NCBI RefSeq assembly: GCF_900105165.1 | Contig: NZ_LT629740.1 | Span: 4,340,001 to 4,404,000 of the forward strand | Reading direction: 5' to 3' | Length of the DNA stretch: 64,000 nt | From: Mucilaginibacter mallensis | GTDB taxonomy: Bacteria > Bacteroidota > Bacteroidia > Sphingobacteriales > Sphingobacteriaceae | Part shown: positions 1-9,321 of the stretch, piece after piece | Numbering within the stretch: the stretch's first letter is position 1 | How the letters are laid out: each line of letters opens with the position of its first letter | Notes under the pieces: generated by a model | The model's input: only the letters and a program-made list of their open reading frames with translations | The model's database searches: none | Told to the model about the DNA's origin: nothing | Program-made: the position numbers and the translations under genes

Positions 1-66
1 ATGGGGATAAGCCATTGCTAACTAATGTATAATAAAACCTATCTTTAATAAAAGCGTTGGTAATTT

Positions 67-73
67 AAGGAGG
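67..73 (+). promoter_or_regulatory. Shine-Dalgarno site of trxA
   Basis: AAGGAGG lies nine bases before the ATG at 83. Most other genes in this window have only A-rich leaders with no such motif, as is usual in Bacteroidota, so this strong site stands out and fixes the thioredoxin start. Confidence 0.65.
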
Positions 74-82
74 AATAAACAA

Positions 83-379
83 ATGGCAAATTTCCAGGAG
101 ATCATAGCGTCAGACAAACCTGTACTGGTTGATTTTTCGGCTGAGTGGTGCGGCCCGTGTAAAATGATGCCGCCTATACTTAAACAGGTAAAAGATAACC
201 TGGGCGATAAAGTAACCATTATAAAGGTTGATGTAGACAAAAACCCCGAAGCGGCCAATGCCTATAAAATACAGGGGGTGCCCACACTCATTGTATTTAA
301 GAACGGGCAAACTAAATGGCGCCAAAGCGGTGTGGTACAGGCAAACCAGTTACAGCAAATTATTGAACAGTTTGTTTAA
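83..379 (+). CDS. trxA: Thioredoxin
   Basis: Small cytoplasmic thiol-disulfide oxidoreductase of 98 residues, which passes electrons from thioredoxin reductase to protein disulfides. The active site WCGPC is at residues 22-26 (Cys23 and Cys26), and the conserved cis-proline follows in GVPT (Pro67). The single-domain length is slightly short of the usual 105-110 residues. There is no signal peptide, so it should act in the cytoplasm. The ATG at 83 follows a clear Shine-Dalgarno sequence. Its 3' end overlaps the 3' end of the convergent lipoprotein gene by 20 bases. Confidence 0.95.
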   Translation: MANFQEIIASDKPVLVDFSAEWCGPCKMMPPILKQVKDNLGDKVTIIKVDVDKNPEAANAYKIQGVPTLIVFKNGQTKWRQSGVVQANQLQQIIEQFV

Positions 380-1034
380 CCGCATCTGTTTTCGGGGCCA
401 GCTTGCGCTTTATGGAATTTGTTTTTAATTGAGAGAACTGGTCAACATCTCCTTTGTTTGGAATAGCATTAACATAGATTTGGGTATTATTATCAATTAC
501 CAGTACGTTATTGCTTAATGGCTTAATTGTGTATACAGGTACTACTACAAAGGTGCTGTCATTAGGCAATGTTCCGCCAACATATACCTGGCTGTTTGTG
601 GTAAAAATGGTATCGGTGGTGCCTGACACTGTTGTTCCCACATTTGTAAAATTCATTAAATTGTTTGATCCGTCTATTCCATACGAAACCAGTGGAATAT
701 CATAATCTGTTAAATTACGGATCTGGTAGCTTGCTGTACCGTTATGAACCGTTACAGACCGGGTAATCGTTGATGAACCATTTACATTAAGCCTGATAGT
801 ATAAACACCAGCCTTAGCATAAGCATGCTGCGGCGACTGATCAGTGGAATAAGTTCCATCCCCAAACTCCCAACTATAGCTTTTGGCACTGGTAGATGTA
901 TTAATGAAGGAAACTGCTTCTGTAAGATAATAGCTGTTTTTTGATGTGCTGAAAGAGGCTTTTCCAATATCATCCCTTTTACAGGCTGCCAATGAAAAAA
1001 TCGCTATTGTGATAAAAAGCAGGTTTTTCCTCAT
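360..1034 (-). CDS. PKD-domain lipoprotein
   Basis: A 224-residue predicted lipoprotein. A hydrophobic N-terminus ends in the lipobox LAAC with Cys18. Residues of about 25-97 form a PKD (Ig-like beta-sandwich) domain, shown by the WEFGDG signature near residue 55 and the later [10 protein letters not shown] segment. The remaining C-terminal half, rich in Thr, Asn and Val, has no family I recognise. PKD domains usually mediate protein or carbohydrate contacts on the outside of the cell, so a surface or periplasmic binding role is inferred. It follows the ABC transporter gene by 60 bases on the same strand and may be co-transcribed with it. It overlaps the convergent trxA end by 20 bases. Confidence 0.75.
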   Translation of the reverse strand: MRKNLLFITIAIFSLAACKRDDIGKASFSTSKNSYYLTEAVSFINTSTSAKSYSWEFGDGTYSTDQSPQHAYAKAGVYTIRLNVNGSSTITRSVTVHNGTASYQIRNLTDYDIPLVSYGIDGSNNLMNFTNVGTTVSGTTDTIFTTNSQVYVGGTLPNDSTFVVVPVYTIKPLSNNVLVIDNNTQIYVNAIPNKGDVDQFSQLKTNSIKRKLAPKTDAVKQTVQ

Positions 1035-1094
1035 AGTGATGAGTTTTGATTACAAGGTTGTGTTTACATTAACGATAGTAATCCATAAAAAGTA

Positions 1095-2933
1095 TTACCT
1101 ATACCCCATTGCTTGCAGATCAAATAATTCGGCGTAGCGGCCGCCTTTTATCAGGAGTTCTTCATGACTGCCGATCTCTACCAGCTCGCCCTTTTCTAAT
1201 ACCAATATCCTGTCGGCCATGCGAACGGTACTAAAGCGATGCGATATTAATACAGCCGATTTGCCTTTGGTAAGCTCGGCAAAGCGCTCAAAAACGTTAT
1301 ACTCAGCACGGGCATCAAGTGCCGATGTTGGTTCATCCAATATTAACAATTGCGCATCACGCATATAAGCGCGGGCCAGTGCCACTTTTTGCCATTCACC
1401 ACCTGATAGTTCAACACCATCGGCAAAGCGCTTACCTAATTGCTGGTCGTATTGACCGGGCAATTTTGCTGCCAGTATATCGGCCAGACTTTGCTTAGCT
1501 GAGTTAACGATCAAAGGCCTGTTTTCTTTTTGGTTGATGTTACCTACGGCGATGTTCTGCGCGAAGCTCATCTGGTAGCGCAAATAATCCTGGAAGATGA
1601 TGCCCACATTAAGGCGCAGATCGGCAAGGTCATATTCTTTCAGGTCGATGCCCTCTAATAATATCCTGCCTTCAGTCGGGTCATATAAACGGGACAATAG
1701 TTTTACCAGCGTGGTTTTGCCTGCGCCATTCTCCCCTACCAATGCCAGTTTTTCGCCCGGATGCAGGGTAAAGCTCAGGTGCCTGTTAGCCCAACGTTCC
1801 GAATTTATATACCGGAAGCCTACATCCTCAAAAGTAAAGCCTTGCTGTATAGTTTTAGGGAACGGCAATGGCTTAGCGGATAATGTTATTTTTGGCTGGA
1901 TCTCAAAAAACTCAAAGAAATCGCGCAGATATATTGCCCCTTGCGATACTGCTGTAAAGCGGGTCAGTATCCCCTCTAATAAGGCCCGTAACTGCCTGAA
2001 TGATCCCGCCAGGAATGCAAGCTCACCAATACTTACCGAGCCCTCTACAGCCTTAATAATAATAAATACGTAGGCCGCATAATAGCCAATACTACCCAGC
2101 ATGGCAAAAAAAGTACCCCAAAGCGATCTTTGGATAGATAGCCGTCGGTTATCCCAGTAAAATTTATTGGAGAGCAGTTTAAAACGCTCAATAATAAATC
2201 CCGACAGGTCGAAGATCTTTACCTCTTTTGCTGTTTCATCACTGGCGCCTAAATAGCGGATATAATCCAGCTCACGGCGCTCGGGTGTTTGGCCGCGGGT
2301 AAGCGCATAGCTTTGATCGTTAAAATGCGATTCACCCAAAAATGCGGGTATAATAGCGATAAGCAAGAGCACAATAAGCCAGGGATTAAAGGCCATTAAG
2401 CCCACAGCCAAAAAGCCCATGGTAATCAGATCCTGCACCTGGCTCATTACCTGCGACAACAATATGGTACGCCCAACAGTTTGCTGACGGGCACGTTCCA
2501 GCTTATCATAAAACTCTGCATCCTCAAACTGGTCAAGGTCGAGCGTGGCGGCATGGGCCATTATCTTTACTGAGGTATGGTTACTAAACAGGTCGCCCAG
2601 TAAACTATCCATTAAGGTGATTGCACGGGTTAAGCCATCGGATATCAGTGCTAATGCAAATTCGGCAGCTACCAATTGCCACAAATAGTGCGTACCGAGA
2701 TCATGGTTATGACTGATTTTTATTACCTGGTCGATAATTAACTTACCCACATACAACAAGCCCAGCGGCGTTGCTGATCGCATTATACGCAGCAGGGAGT
2801 TAACCAATGTCATCCACGGACTGGTTTGCCAAACCAGTTTAAAAAATGCAGGCAGATTACGGAGCGCGTCGAGGCGTTCCTTAAGGGTTACAGGTTCAGG
2901 GCGTTTATTTTTCGGAGGACGGGCAGTATTCAA
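1095..2933 (-). CDS. ABC transporter, fused permease and ATPase
   Basis: A 612-residue half-size exporter of the ABC-B type. The N-terminal half holds about six hydrophobic segments (roughly residues 40-330). The C-terminal nucleotide-binding domain has Walker A GENGAGKTT near residue 400, the signature LSGGE near 507, Walker B LLILDEPTSALD near 530 and the H-loop ISHR. It presumably works as a homodimer exporting a lipid, peptide or drug; the substrate cannot be told from sequence. The reading frame is closed by a stop six codons before the chosen start and holds no ATG near the N-terminus, so translation probably begins at the TTG at 2933. The downstream same-strand gene is the PKD lipoprotein. 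Confidence 0.85.
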   Translation of the reverse strand: MNTARPPKNKRPEPVTLKERLDALRNLPAFFKLVWQTSPWMTLVNSLLRIMRSATPLGLLYVGKLIIDQVIKISHNHDLGTHYLWQLVAAEFALALISDGLTRAITLMDSLLGDLFSNHTSVKIMAHAATLDLDQFEDAEFYDKLERARQQTVGRTILLSQVMSQVQDLITMGFLAVGLMAFNPWLIVLLLIAIIPAFLGESHFNDQSYALTRGQTPERRELDYIRYLGASDETAKEVKIFDLSGFIIERFKLLSNKFYWDNRRLSIQRSLWGTFFAMLGSIGYYAAYVFIIIKAVEGSVSIGELAFLAGSFRQLRALLEGILTRFTAVSQGAIYLRDFFEFFEIQPKITLSAKPLPFPKTIQQGFTFEDVGFRYINSERWANRHLSFTLHPGEKLALVGENGAGKTTLVKLLSRLYDPTEGRILLEGIDLKEYDLADLRLNVGIIFQDYLRYQMSFAQNIAVGNINQKENRPLIVNSAKQSLADILAAKLPGQYDQQLGKRFADGVELSGGEWQKVALARAYMRDAQLLILDEPTSALDARAEYNVFERFAELTKGKSAVLISHRFSTVRMADRILVLEKGELVEIGSHEELLIKGGRYAELFDLQAMGYR

Positions 2934-2978
2934 TAGTATCGCTTTCTTTTAATGTTGATGTATTCTTTTTAATCACCC

Positions 2979-3126
2979 GTCATTGCGAGGTACGAAGCAA
3001 TCCCTAACTGTACAGAGAGGCTTGCATAGTTGATCTGCAAAGTCGGGGATTATTAATGTTGTGTTTGTTTTTCAATGGCATTAATGAGCTCCCTTTGGTC
3101 GGTTGTCTTCGTACCTCGCAATGACG
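2979..3126. repeat. Inverted repeat with 20-bp arms
   Basis: The 20 bases at 2979-2998, beginning CGTCATTGCGAGG, recur as an exact reverse complement at 3107-3126, enclosing about 108 bases. It lies in the 434-base gap between the ABC transporter start and the end of hppA, which holds no credible gene. The pattern looks like a dispersed REP or MITE-like element; whether further copies exist elsewhere in the genome cannot be seen here. Confidence 0.7.
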
Positions 3127-3216
3127 CTTGGAGATTTGACTTATTAGTAAAAATACCAAAAATCCAGTTAACGAACAGCAATCAACAGGTTTTGTGAGAA
3201 CAGCATGACACACAAC

Positions 3217-3248
3217 AAAAAAGGGATGCCAAATAGCATCCCTTTTTT
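3217..3248. terminator. Bidirectional hairpin terminator downstream of hppA
   Basis: A perfect 13-bp stem (3217-3229 with 3236-3248) encloses a six-base loop. The outer six pairs are A-T, so each strand carries a T6 tract on leaving the core hairpin (GGGATGC/GCATCCC). It is placed to end hppA transcription coming from the right on the minus strand. Confidence 0.75.
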
Positions 3249-3251
3249 AAA

Positions 3252-3347
3252 GTTCCCCTCTTGAGAGGGGGCGCGTAGACTGTGCGGTGGCAGGGGTGTG
3301 TTATAGAAGCGGACAGACACACCCCTCGCCCCTCTCAAAAGGGGAAC
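3252..3347. repeat. Nested imperfect palindrome, 96 bp
   Basis: The outer arms 3252-3270 and 3329-3347 match at 18 of 19 positions as reverse complements. Inner arms AGGGGTGTGT (3292-3301) and ACACACCCCT (3317-3326) pair perfectly. The transcript could fold into one long interrupted hairpin, immediately 3' of hppA. A looser relative with a similar internal segment (GCGTAG followed by GTGGCAGG) lies at 30982-31090. Confidence 0.7.
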
Positions 3348-3367
3348 CTGGCCCACAATCCCTAAGT

Positions 3368-5605
3368 TTAGATTTTATTAACCGGTTTCGTAACCGGCGC
3401 AATCATTGATTGCGTATGAATCTCTCTTTGCAATCTCGGGCTATGGCTCACATCCTTTTGTAAATGCGGTGCAATTACCAGTGATACTATCGACATTAAT
3501 TTGATCAGGATATTCATTGACGGGCCTGAGGTATCCTTGAACGGATCACCAACGGTATCACCGGTTACAGATGCTTTATGCGGTTCTGATTTTTTGTAAT
3601 ACATCTCGCCGTTTATTTCAACACCCTTTTCGAATGATTTTTTAGCATTATCCCATGCACCGCCAGCGTTGCTCTGGAAGATCCCCATCAACACGCCTGA
3701 TACGGTAACACCTGCTAATAAGCCACCCAAAACTTCAGGGCCAAATATAAAGCCTACAATTATAGGGGTGATTAAAGCGATTAAACCCGGTGCAACCATC
3801 TCGCGGATGGACGCTTTGGTTGATATGGCTACACATTTTTCATATTCAGGCTTGGCTTTGTATTCCATTATACCCGGTATCTCACGGAACTGGCGGCGAA
3901 CTTCTTCCACCATCGCCATAGCCGCACGGCCTACTGCTGAAATAGCTAATGCCGAGAATATAAAAGGGATCATACCGCCTACAAATAATCCGGCAAGTAC
4001 ATCGGCCTTGTAAATATCAATATGCTCAATACCCGCAACACCCACAAATGCTGCGAATAAAGCCAGTGAGGTTAACGCTGCCGATGCAATGGCAAAACCC
4101 TTACCTGTAGCAGCTGTAGTGTTACCTACAGCATCAAGATTATCAGTACGGTGCCTTACTTCTTCGGGCAGGCGGCTCATTTCTGCAATACCACCCGCAT
4201 TATCGGCAATCGGACCAAAAGCATCGATCGATAGCTGCATGGCAGTAGTAGCCATCATACCTGCGGCTGCAATAGCCACACCATATAAACCTGCAAAATG
4301 GTATGAACCGTAAATACCAGATGCCAACACTAATATCGGTAACACAGTTGATTCCATGCCCACCGCCAAACCGGCGATTATATTGGTAGCATGGCCTGTT
4401 GACGATTGTCTGATGATACCCAGTACAGGGCGTTTACCCATAGCGGTATAATATTCAGTGATCATGGACATTAATGTGCCTACAACCAGGCCGACCACTA
4501 TTGCGCCAAAAACATCACCCCTGGTAAATTCTATTGAACCACCCTTCAACATTCCACCACCCAACTCATCTCTCTTCATATGAAAGATATCTGCGGGCAG
4601 CATCCAGTTCACTAAAAAGAAGGTAGCAATCGCAGTTAATATAATAGAGGCCCAGTTACCAATATTTAATGCCCTTTGTACACTATCAGTTTCCTTACTT
4701 ATTTTAACGAACGCAGCACCTACAATGGAGAATATCAACCCTAAACCTGCTATTACCATCGGTAATAAAATCGGGGCTATACCACCAAAGCTATCATGCG
4801 ATACGATCTCACGGCCCAACACCATGGTCGCAAGCATAGTAGCCACGTATGATCCGAATAAATCGGCGCCCATACCTGCTACGTCTCCAACGTTGTCGCC
4901 AACGTTATCAGCAATGGTTGCAGGGTTACGAACATCATCCTCAGGGATACCTGCTTCAACTTTACCAACCAGATCGGCGCCTACATCGGCAGCTTTGGTA
5001 TAAATACCACCGCCAACACGTGCAAATAATGCGATTGATTCAGCACCCAGCGAAAATCCGGCTAAAACATCCAGCGCTTTCGCCATAGCATCGCCATTTA
5101 CATCACCACCCGCATTTTTAACATAAATAGTGTAGAATACTATAAACAATGAGCCTAAACCAATGATTGCCAAACCGGCAACACCCAGGCCCATAACTGT
5201 ACCACCTGTAAACGATACTTTTAATGCCTGCGCCAAACTGGTACGCGCAGCCTGTGTAGTACGCACATTTGCCTTGGTAGCAATACGCATCCCCAAAAAG
5301 CCCGCGAATGCAGAAAGGAACGCACCAACAACAAATGAAATAGCAATAACCGGGCTCGATGTTGCCACCGTAGTACCGGAGTATGCAAGCAGCAAACCTG
5401 CTATAACCACAAAGTAGCTTAGTATTTTCCACTCAGCACGTAAAAAGGCCATTGCCCCATCTGCAATGTAACCCGCCAGTTGGGCCATATCCCCATCGCC
5501 GGCATCCTGCTTAACAACCCATGCAGCCTTGATAGCCATTACGGCAATACCCACAAGCCCAAATACAGGAATCAGATAAATTAAATTAGTGTAAAAGAAG
5601 TCCAT
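3368..5605 (-). CDS. hppA: Membrane-bound ion-pumping pyrophosphatase
   Basis: A 745-residue integral membrane pyrophosphatase with about 16 hydrophobic segments that couples PPi hydrolysis to cation export. The substrate-binding region shows [18 protein letters not shown] and then [19 protein letters not shown] near residue 221. The segment NTTAATGK near residue 493 carries Ala and Gly where potassium-independent enzymes carry Lys and Thr, which predicts a potassium-dependent enzyme. A glutamate lies in the fifth-helix motif GAES (about residue 186-189), whereas the sixth-helix motif DLFGSYVAT lacks the Glu found in other subfamilies. From what is known of the family, this pattern fits the Flavobacterium-type proton pump, but sodium transport is not excluded. 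It is followed by a strong terminator at 3217-3248 and starts with ATG at 5605. Confidence 0.93.
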   Translation of the reverse strand: MDFFYTNLIYLIPVFGLVGIAVMAIKAAWVVKQDAGDGDMAQLAGYIADGAMAFLRAEWKILSYFVVIAGLLLAYSGTTVATSSPVIAISFVVGAFLSAFAGFLGMRIATKANVRTTQAARTSLAQALKVSFTGGTVMGLGVAGLAIIGLGSLFIVFYTIYVKNAGGDVNGDAMAKALDVLAGFSLGAESIALFARVGGGIYTKAADVGADLVGKVEAGIPEDDVRNPATIADNVGDNVGDVAGMGADLFGSYVATMLATMVLGREIVSHDSFGGIAPILLPMVIAGLGLIFSIVGAAFVKISKETDSVQRALNIGNWASIILTAIATFFLVNWMLPADIFHMKRDELGGGMLKGGSIEFTRGDVFGAIVVGLVVGTLMSMITEYYTAMGKRPVLGIIRQSSTGHATNIIAGLAVGMESTVLPILVLASGIYGSYHFAGLYGVAIAAAGMMATTAMQLSIDAFGPIADNAGGIAEMSRLPEEVRHRTDNLDAVGNTTAATGKGFAIASAALTSLALFAAFVGVAGIEHIDIYKADVLAGLFVGGMIPFIFSALAISAVGRAAMAMVEEVRRQFREIPGIMEYKAKPEYEKCVAISTKASIREMVAPGLIALITPIIVGFIFGPEVLGGLLAGVTVSGVLMGIFQSNAGGAWDNAKKSFEKGVEINGEMYYKKSEPHKASVTGDTVGDPFKDTSGPSMNILIKLMSIVSLVIAPHLQKDVSHSPRLQREIHTQSMIAPVTKPVNKI

Positions 5606-5751
5606 ATTAAATATTTAGTTTATAATTGGTTAGTAATCTCCAGCAGCAGCTTCGATTAATCTGTTGTGCAAATTAGCAAATTAATTTATTTACAATAGGG
5701 TGATAATTATAAAGTTTTTGAATAGTTTAGGGTTTTTAACCCTCACCATTC

Positions 5752-7215
5752 ATGAAAGATAACCCTGGTCAACCCAAACTAAAACATTCGCTCGGCCTGT
5801 TAGACGGTACAATGATCGTCGCCGGCTCCATGATCGGCTCAGGTATCTTTATTGTAAGTGCTGATATTATACGTAATGTTGGCTCATCGGGTTGGCTTAT
5901 TGCGGTTTGGCTGCTCACCGGTTTTATGACACTCACCGCCGCACTGAGCTATGGTGAGCTAAGCGCTATGTTCCCCAAAGCAGGCGGGCAGTACGTTTAT
6001 CTAAAGGAATCATACAATAAATTAGTCGCTTTTTTATATGGATGGAGCCTTTTTGCGGTGATACAAACAGGCACCATTGCTGCCGTTGGGGTTGCATTCG
6101 CTAAATTCACCGCTTATTTAATACCCGCTGTTAGCGAGGATAATATTCTCTACAAACTACAGTGGGGTGGTGATACAGGCACAGCTCATGTATTTACCAT
6201 CAGCGCGGCGCAGGTAGTATCAATTGTATTGATCATCTTTTTAACCTTTATTAATACGCTTGGTGTTAAAAGCGGTAAGATCATCCAAAATACCTTTACC
6301 TTAACCAAGCTGGCCAGTTTATTCGGGCTGATCATATTCGGATTCATCATGCTTAAGGGTGATGTATGGCATTCCAACTGGACCAACGCCTGGCACCTGC
6401 AAAAACTAAACACCGACGGCACTTTTGCCCAATACACAACAGGTGCAGCTTTAGGTGCTATTGCTGCCGCGATGGTGGGTTCCATATTCAGCAGTGATGC
6501 CTGGAATAACGTAACCTTTATAGCCGGGGAAATGCGGAATCCTAAACGGGATATCGCCTTGAGCCTGTTCTTTGGTACATTGATAGTAACTGTGATTTAT
6601 GTGTCTGCCAATATAGTTTACACCGCTGTTTTGCCTATGCATGATATTGCCACCGCCGCTAAGGACAGGGTTGGTGTAGCGGCGTCACAAGCTATATTTG
6701 GTAATATTGGCACTGTCATTATCGCGCTGATGATCATGGTATCCACTTTCGGCTGCAACAACGGTTTGATTTTGGCTGGCGCGAGGGTATATTATACGAT
6801 GGCAAAGGATGGGTTGTTCTTTAAAAAGACAGGCACATTAAATAAATTCGCTGTACCTGAATTTGGTTTATGGATCCAATGCATCGTAGCATCTATATTG
6901 TGCTTAAGCGGCCGTTATGGCGATCTATTGGATATGATATCATTTGTGGTAGTCATATTTTATGTACTCACCATCATCGGCATTTATATCCTCCGCAAAA
7001 AACGCCCCGATCATGAACGCCCTTACAAAGCATTTGGCTACCCGGTACTACCTGCCATTTATGTTATAATGGGATTAGCCTTTTGTACGTTATTAATCAT
7101 ATACAAACCACAGTTTACCTGGCCGGGCCTGATCATTGTACTGATTGGCATCCCGATCTATTATATATCGCAACGTAACGCAAAGCATGAGGATACGCCG
7201 CTTACTGACATTTAG
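5752..7215 (+). CDS. APC-family amino-acid permease
   Basis: A 487-residue inner-membrane transporter of the amino acid-polyamine-organocation superfamily with about 12 predicted membrane helices. Helix 1 has the family substrate-binding signature GSMIGSGIFI near residues 26-35, followed by SYGELSAMFPKAGGQYVYLKE, typical of the LAT-like and serine/threonine or basic/neutral amino-acid exchangers. The exact substrate is not predictable. The end of the gene overlaps the start of the PBP4 gene by 29 bases, so the two are probably translated from one message; a link with recovery of amino acids released from peptidoglycan is possible but only inferred. Confidence 0.85.
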   Translation: MKDNPGQPKLKHSLGLLDGTMIVAGSMIGSGIFIVSADIIRNVGSSGWLIAVWLLTGFMTLTAALSYGELSAMFPKAGGQYVYLKESYNKLVAFLYGWSLFAVIQTGTIAAVGVAFAKFTAYLIPAVSEDNILYKLQWGGDTGTAHVFTISAAQVVSIVLIIFLTFINTLGVKSGKIIQNTFTLTKLASLFGLIIFGFIMLKGDVWHSNWTNAWHLQKLNTDGTFAQYTTGAALGAIAAAMVGSIFSSDAWNNVTFIAGEMRNPKRDIALSLFFGTLIVTVIYVSANIVYTAVLPMHDIATAAKDRVGVAASQAIFGNIGTVIIALMIMVSTFGCNNGLILAGARVYYTMAKDGLFFKKTGTLNKFAVPEFGLWIQCIVASILCLSGRYGDLLDMISFVVVIFYVLTIIGIYILRKKRPDHERPYKAFGYPVLPAIYVIMGLAFCTLLIIYKPQFTWPGLIIVLIGIPIYYISQRNAKHEDTPLTDI

Positions 7216-8596
7216 CCTGTTATTTATTGCGGGATATGCACCTGCACAATCTATACAACAAAAGTTACAATCGGCTTTTAACAGGTTGCAGTTGGATAGC
7301 CAGTGTCGGTATGGATCAGTTTCCCTCACCGTGCTTGATGTTAAAACAGGCGAACAGGTTTTTGCCGTAAACCCGGACATGGGTATGGCACCGGCCTCAA
7401 CCATGAAAACCATTACTACCATTACCGCTTTTAACGTTTTGGGTAAGGATTTTAAATACCAAACCCAATTTGGCTATTATGGCTCAATAACTAATGGTAC
7501 ACTGAACGGCGATATCATCATCAAAGGTGCAGGCGACCCAACCCTTGGCAGCTGGCGCTACGAGAGCAGCAAAGAAAATCATATACTAACTATTATGGTT
7601 GATGCTTTGCAAAAAGCAGGCATCAAAAAGATAAACGGGCGCATTATTGGCGATGATTCTGTTTTCGGCACGCAATCTATCCCCGATGGTTGGATATGGG
7701 AAGATGTAGGCAATTACTATGGCGCAGGCACATCGGGCCTTTGCTGGCGCGAAAATCAGTATGACATAAAACTACACACTGGCGAACCCGGCACACCGGT
7801 AACCCTGTCGCACGAAGTACCCGCCATGCCCTACCTCAACTTTAAAAGCGAAGCTACAAACGCCCCTGCCCATACCGGCGACGATACCTATGCTTATTTA
7901 CCAGTTAACAGCAACATGGTTTATGTAAGGGGAACTTATGCTACCGATCAAACCAAGAAAAGCATAGCTGTTGCCCTCCCCGATCCTGCTTATGATGCAG
8001 CTTTCCGTTTGGCTGATACCTTAAAACGTTTAGGCTTCATCATCACCGGATCTGCCGAATCGGCATCAACTCTAACCGCTAAAGGACAAGCATTACCGGT
8101 AACAACACAAACTATTGCCACCATACCATCGCATGAACTTAGTAAGATCATCTATTGGACCAACCAAAAGAGCATCAACCTTTATGCCGAGCAATTGCTC
8201 AAAACCATTGCCTGGAAAGGCGGAAAATTGCCATCAACAGCCAATGGAATTAGTACACTGCAAGATTTCTGGAAACAACGAGGTATCGATACCAACTCGC
8301 TCAACGTTTTTGATGGCAGCGGCCTGTCGCCCGCCGATAGGGTTACTACCCATACCATGGCTACTATACTGCAATCAGCTACTAAAGAGATTTGGTTTAA
8401 TGATTTCTTTGAGAGTTTGCCCGTATACAACGATATGCACATGAAAAGCGGCAGCATAATAAATGTGCTCAACTATGCAGGTTATCAAACCCATAATGGC
8501 AGACAGCTTTGCTTTTCTATTATGGTGAATAACTATAACGGCTCAACCAAAGTAATTAAGGAAAAAATCTTTAGGGTGTTGGATGAGTTGAAGTAA
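7187..8596 (+). CDS. dacB: D-alanyl-D-alanine carboxypeptidase/endopeptidase, PBP4 type
   Basis: A 469-residue class C penicillin-binding protein that trims or cleaves peptidoglycan cross-links in the periplasm. A signal peptide (MRIRRLLTFSLLFIAGYAPAQS) opens the protein. All three active-site motifs are visible: SxxK as STMK with Ser71 and Lys74, SxN as SIN at 329-331, and KSG at 420-422 (the KTG equivalent). The roughly 190-residue insert between the first two motifs is typical of PBP4. An upstream TTG at 7145 would extend the frame, but the ATG at 7187 puts the signal peptide at the very N-terminus and is preferred. The start overlaps the upstream permease gene by 29 bases, suggesting translational coupling. 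Confidence 0.93.
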   Translation: MRIRRLLTFSLLFIAGYAPAQSIQQKLQSAFNRLQLDSQCRYGSVSLTVLDVKTGEQVFAVNPDMGMAPASTMKTITTITAFNVLGKDFKYQTQFGYYGSITNGTLNGDIIIKGAGDPTLGSWRYESSKENHILTIMVDALQKAGIKKINGRIIGDDSVFGTQSIPDGWIWEDVGNYYGAGTSGLCWRENQYDIKLHTGEPGTPVTLSHEVPAMPYLNFKSEATNAPAHTGDDTYAYLPVNSNMVYVRGTYATDQTKKSIAVALPDPAYDAAFRLADTLKRLGFIITGSAESASTLTAKGQALPVTTQTIATIPSHELSKIIYWTNQKSINLYAEQLLKTIAWKGGKLPSTANGISTLQDFWKQRGIDTNSLNVFDGSGLSPADRVTTHTMATILQSATKEIWFNDFFESLPVYNDMHMKSGSIINVLNYAGYQTHNGRQLCFSIMVNNYNGSTKVIKEKIFRVLDELK

Positions 8597-8607
8597 TAAA
8601 TTCTATT

Positions 8608-8736
8608 GCTGCCGCGAGTTTAGCATAGCGTAACTCGTGGCGCGTATTGTGCAACTTCTTAGCTTGCTGTTTTTATAAAGCTGGAAGCTTTGGCCATGCC
8701 TAACCACGGGTTACGCTACGCTAAACCCGCGGCAGC
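8608..8736. repeat. Composite palindromic element, copy A
   Basis: 129 bases bounded by 33-base arms (8608-8640 and 8704-8736) that match as reverse complements at 30 of 33 positions and begin with GCTGCCGCG. A smaller hairpin AAAGCT-GGA-AGCTTT lies inside. It fills the gap between the convergent dacB and the next minus-strand gene. A second complete copy lies at 10621-10747 and a fragment at 10088-10107. There is no internal gene and I see no clear target-site duplication. Confidence 0.85.
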
Positions 8737-8752
8737 ATCAGCATCATTTTTT

Positions 8753-9130
8753 TCATTTAAAAAACTTACTGATCAAAGGCTTAATCACTTCAAACCAAAT
8801 AGTAATCAGTGCCAGCAATAACGCCACAATTTTCGACCAATCACCCAATGAAATTTGCGATATACGCTTAAATATGGGCGGTTTCTTAACGTGTGGCGCT
8901 TTTCTTTTATCTGACCGTTTGATGAGGTTATTTATCTCTAAATAAGAATAGCCTTTGGTAGTTAAATTAATGCCGCCATCAACCATTATGTAGCCATTGG
9001 CTAATAGCTCATCAATTACCACATTTACAGTAGCATTGGTAGTTTTTGTATTTAGTTTGATGATTTCGACAGAAGTGCCCGGGTGCTTAAAGATGTATAG
9101 CAGATAAGTTCCGTAGTATTTTTCAAGCAT
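8753..9130 (-). CDS. Winged-helix-like protein with a C-terminal membrane anchor
   Basis: A 125-residue protein I do not recognise by name. Residues of about 1-70 look like a winged helix: helical stretches, a likely recognition segment (NATVNVVIDELLANGYI) and a wing ending in LTTKGYSYLE. A basic linker rich in Lys, Arg and Pro (about 70-90) follows. The C-terminus is one hydrophobic helix (about residues 98-120, containing IVALLLALITIWFEVI) with a short charged end. This arrangement suggests a DNA-binding or protein-binding domain tethered to the inner membrane. It is convergent with dacB, with repeat copy A between them. ATG at 9130. Confidence 0.6.
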   Translation of the reverse strand: MLEKYYGTYLLYIFKHPGTSVEIIKLNTKTTNATVNVVIDELLANGYIMVDGGINLTTKGYSYLEINNLIKRSDKRKAPHVKKPPIFKRISQISLGDWSKIVALLLALITIWFEVIKPLISKFFK

Positions 9131-9321
9131 GGGTTATACTTTTTAGCAGACATATTACACGCCGCTTGTTCAGCGCCAATGTTAATTAAAGATTAACGCA
9201 AAAAGTATGCCTGTATGTTTTCATACCAATTAGTTAAATCACTTTTTTACAACCACTTAGTTATTGCCACGAACTATGATCACATTTATTTATTTTTAAA
9301 TTTGATATATAATTGTATTCC

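Noticed and set aside
3669-5417. Several open frames on the plus strand inside hppA
   Set aside because: They lie fully antisense to a well-conserved gene, have Pro/Thr/Ala-rich low-complexity composition and show no domain. They arise from the codon bias of hppA.
5728-5743. Hairpin AGGGTT-TTT-AACCCT as a terminator or attenuator before the permease
   Set aside because: The stem is only six pairs with no following T tract, and it lies in a divergent promoter region. Chance is as likely.
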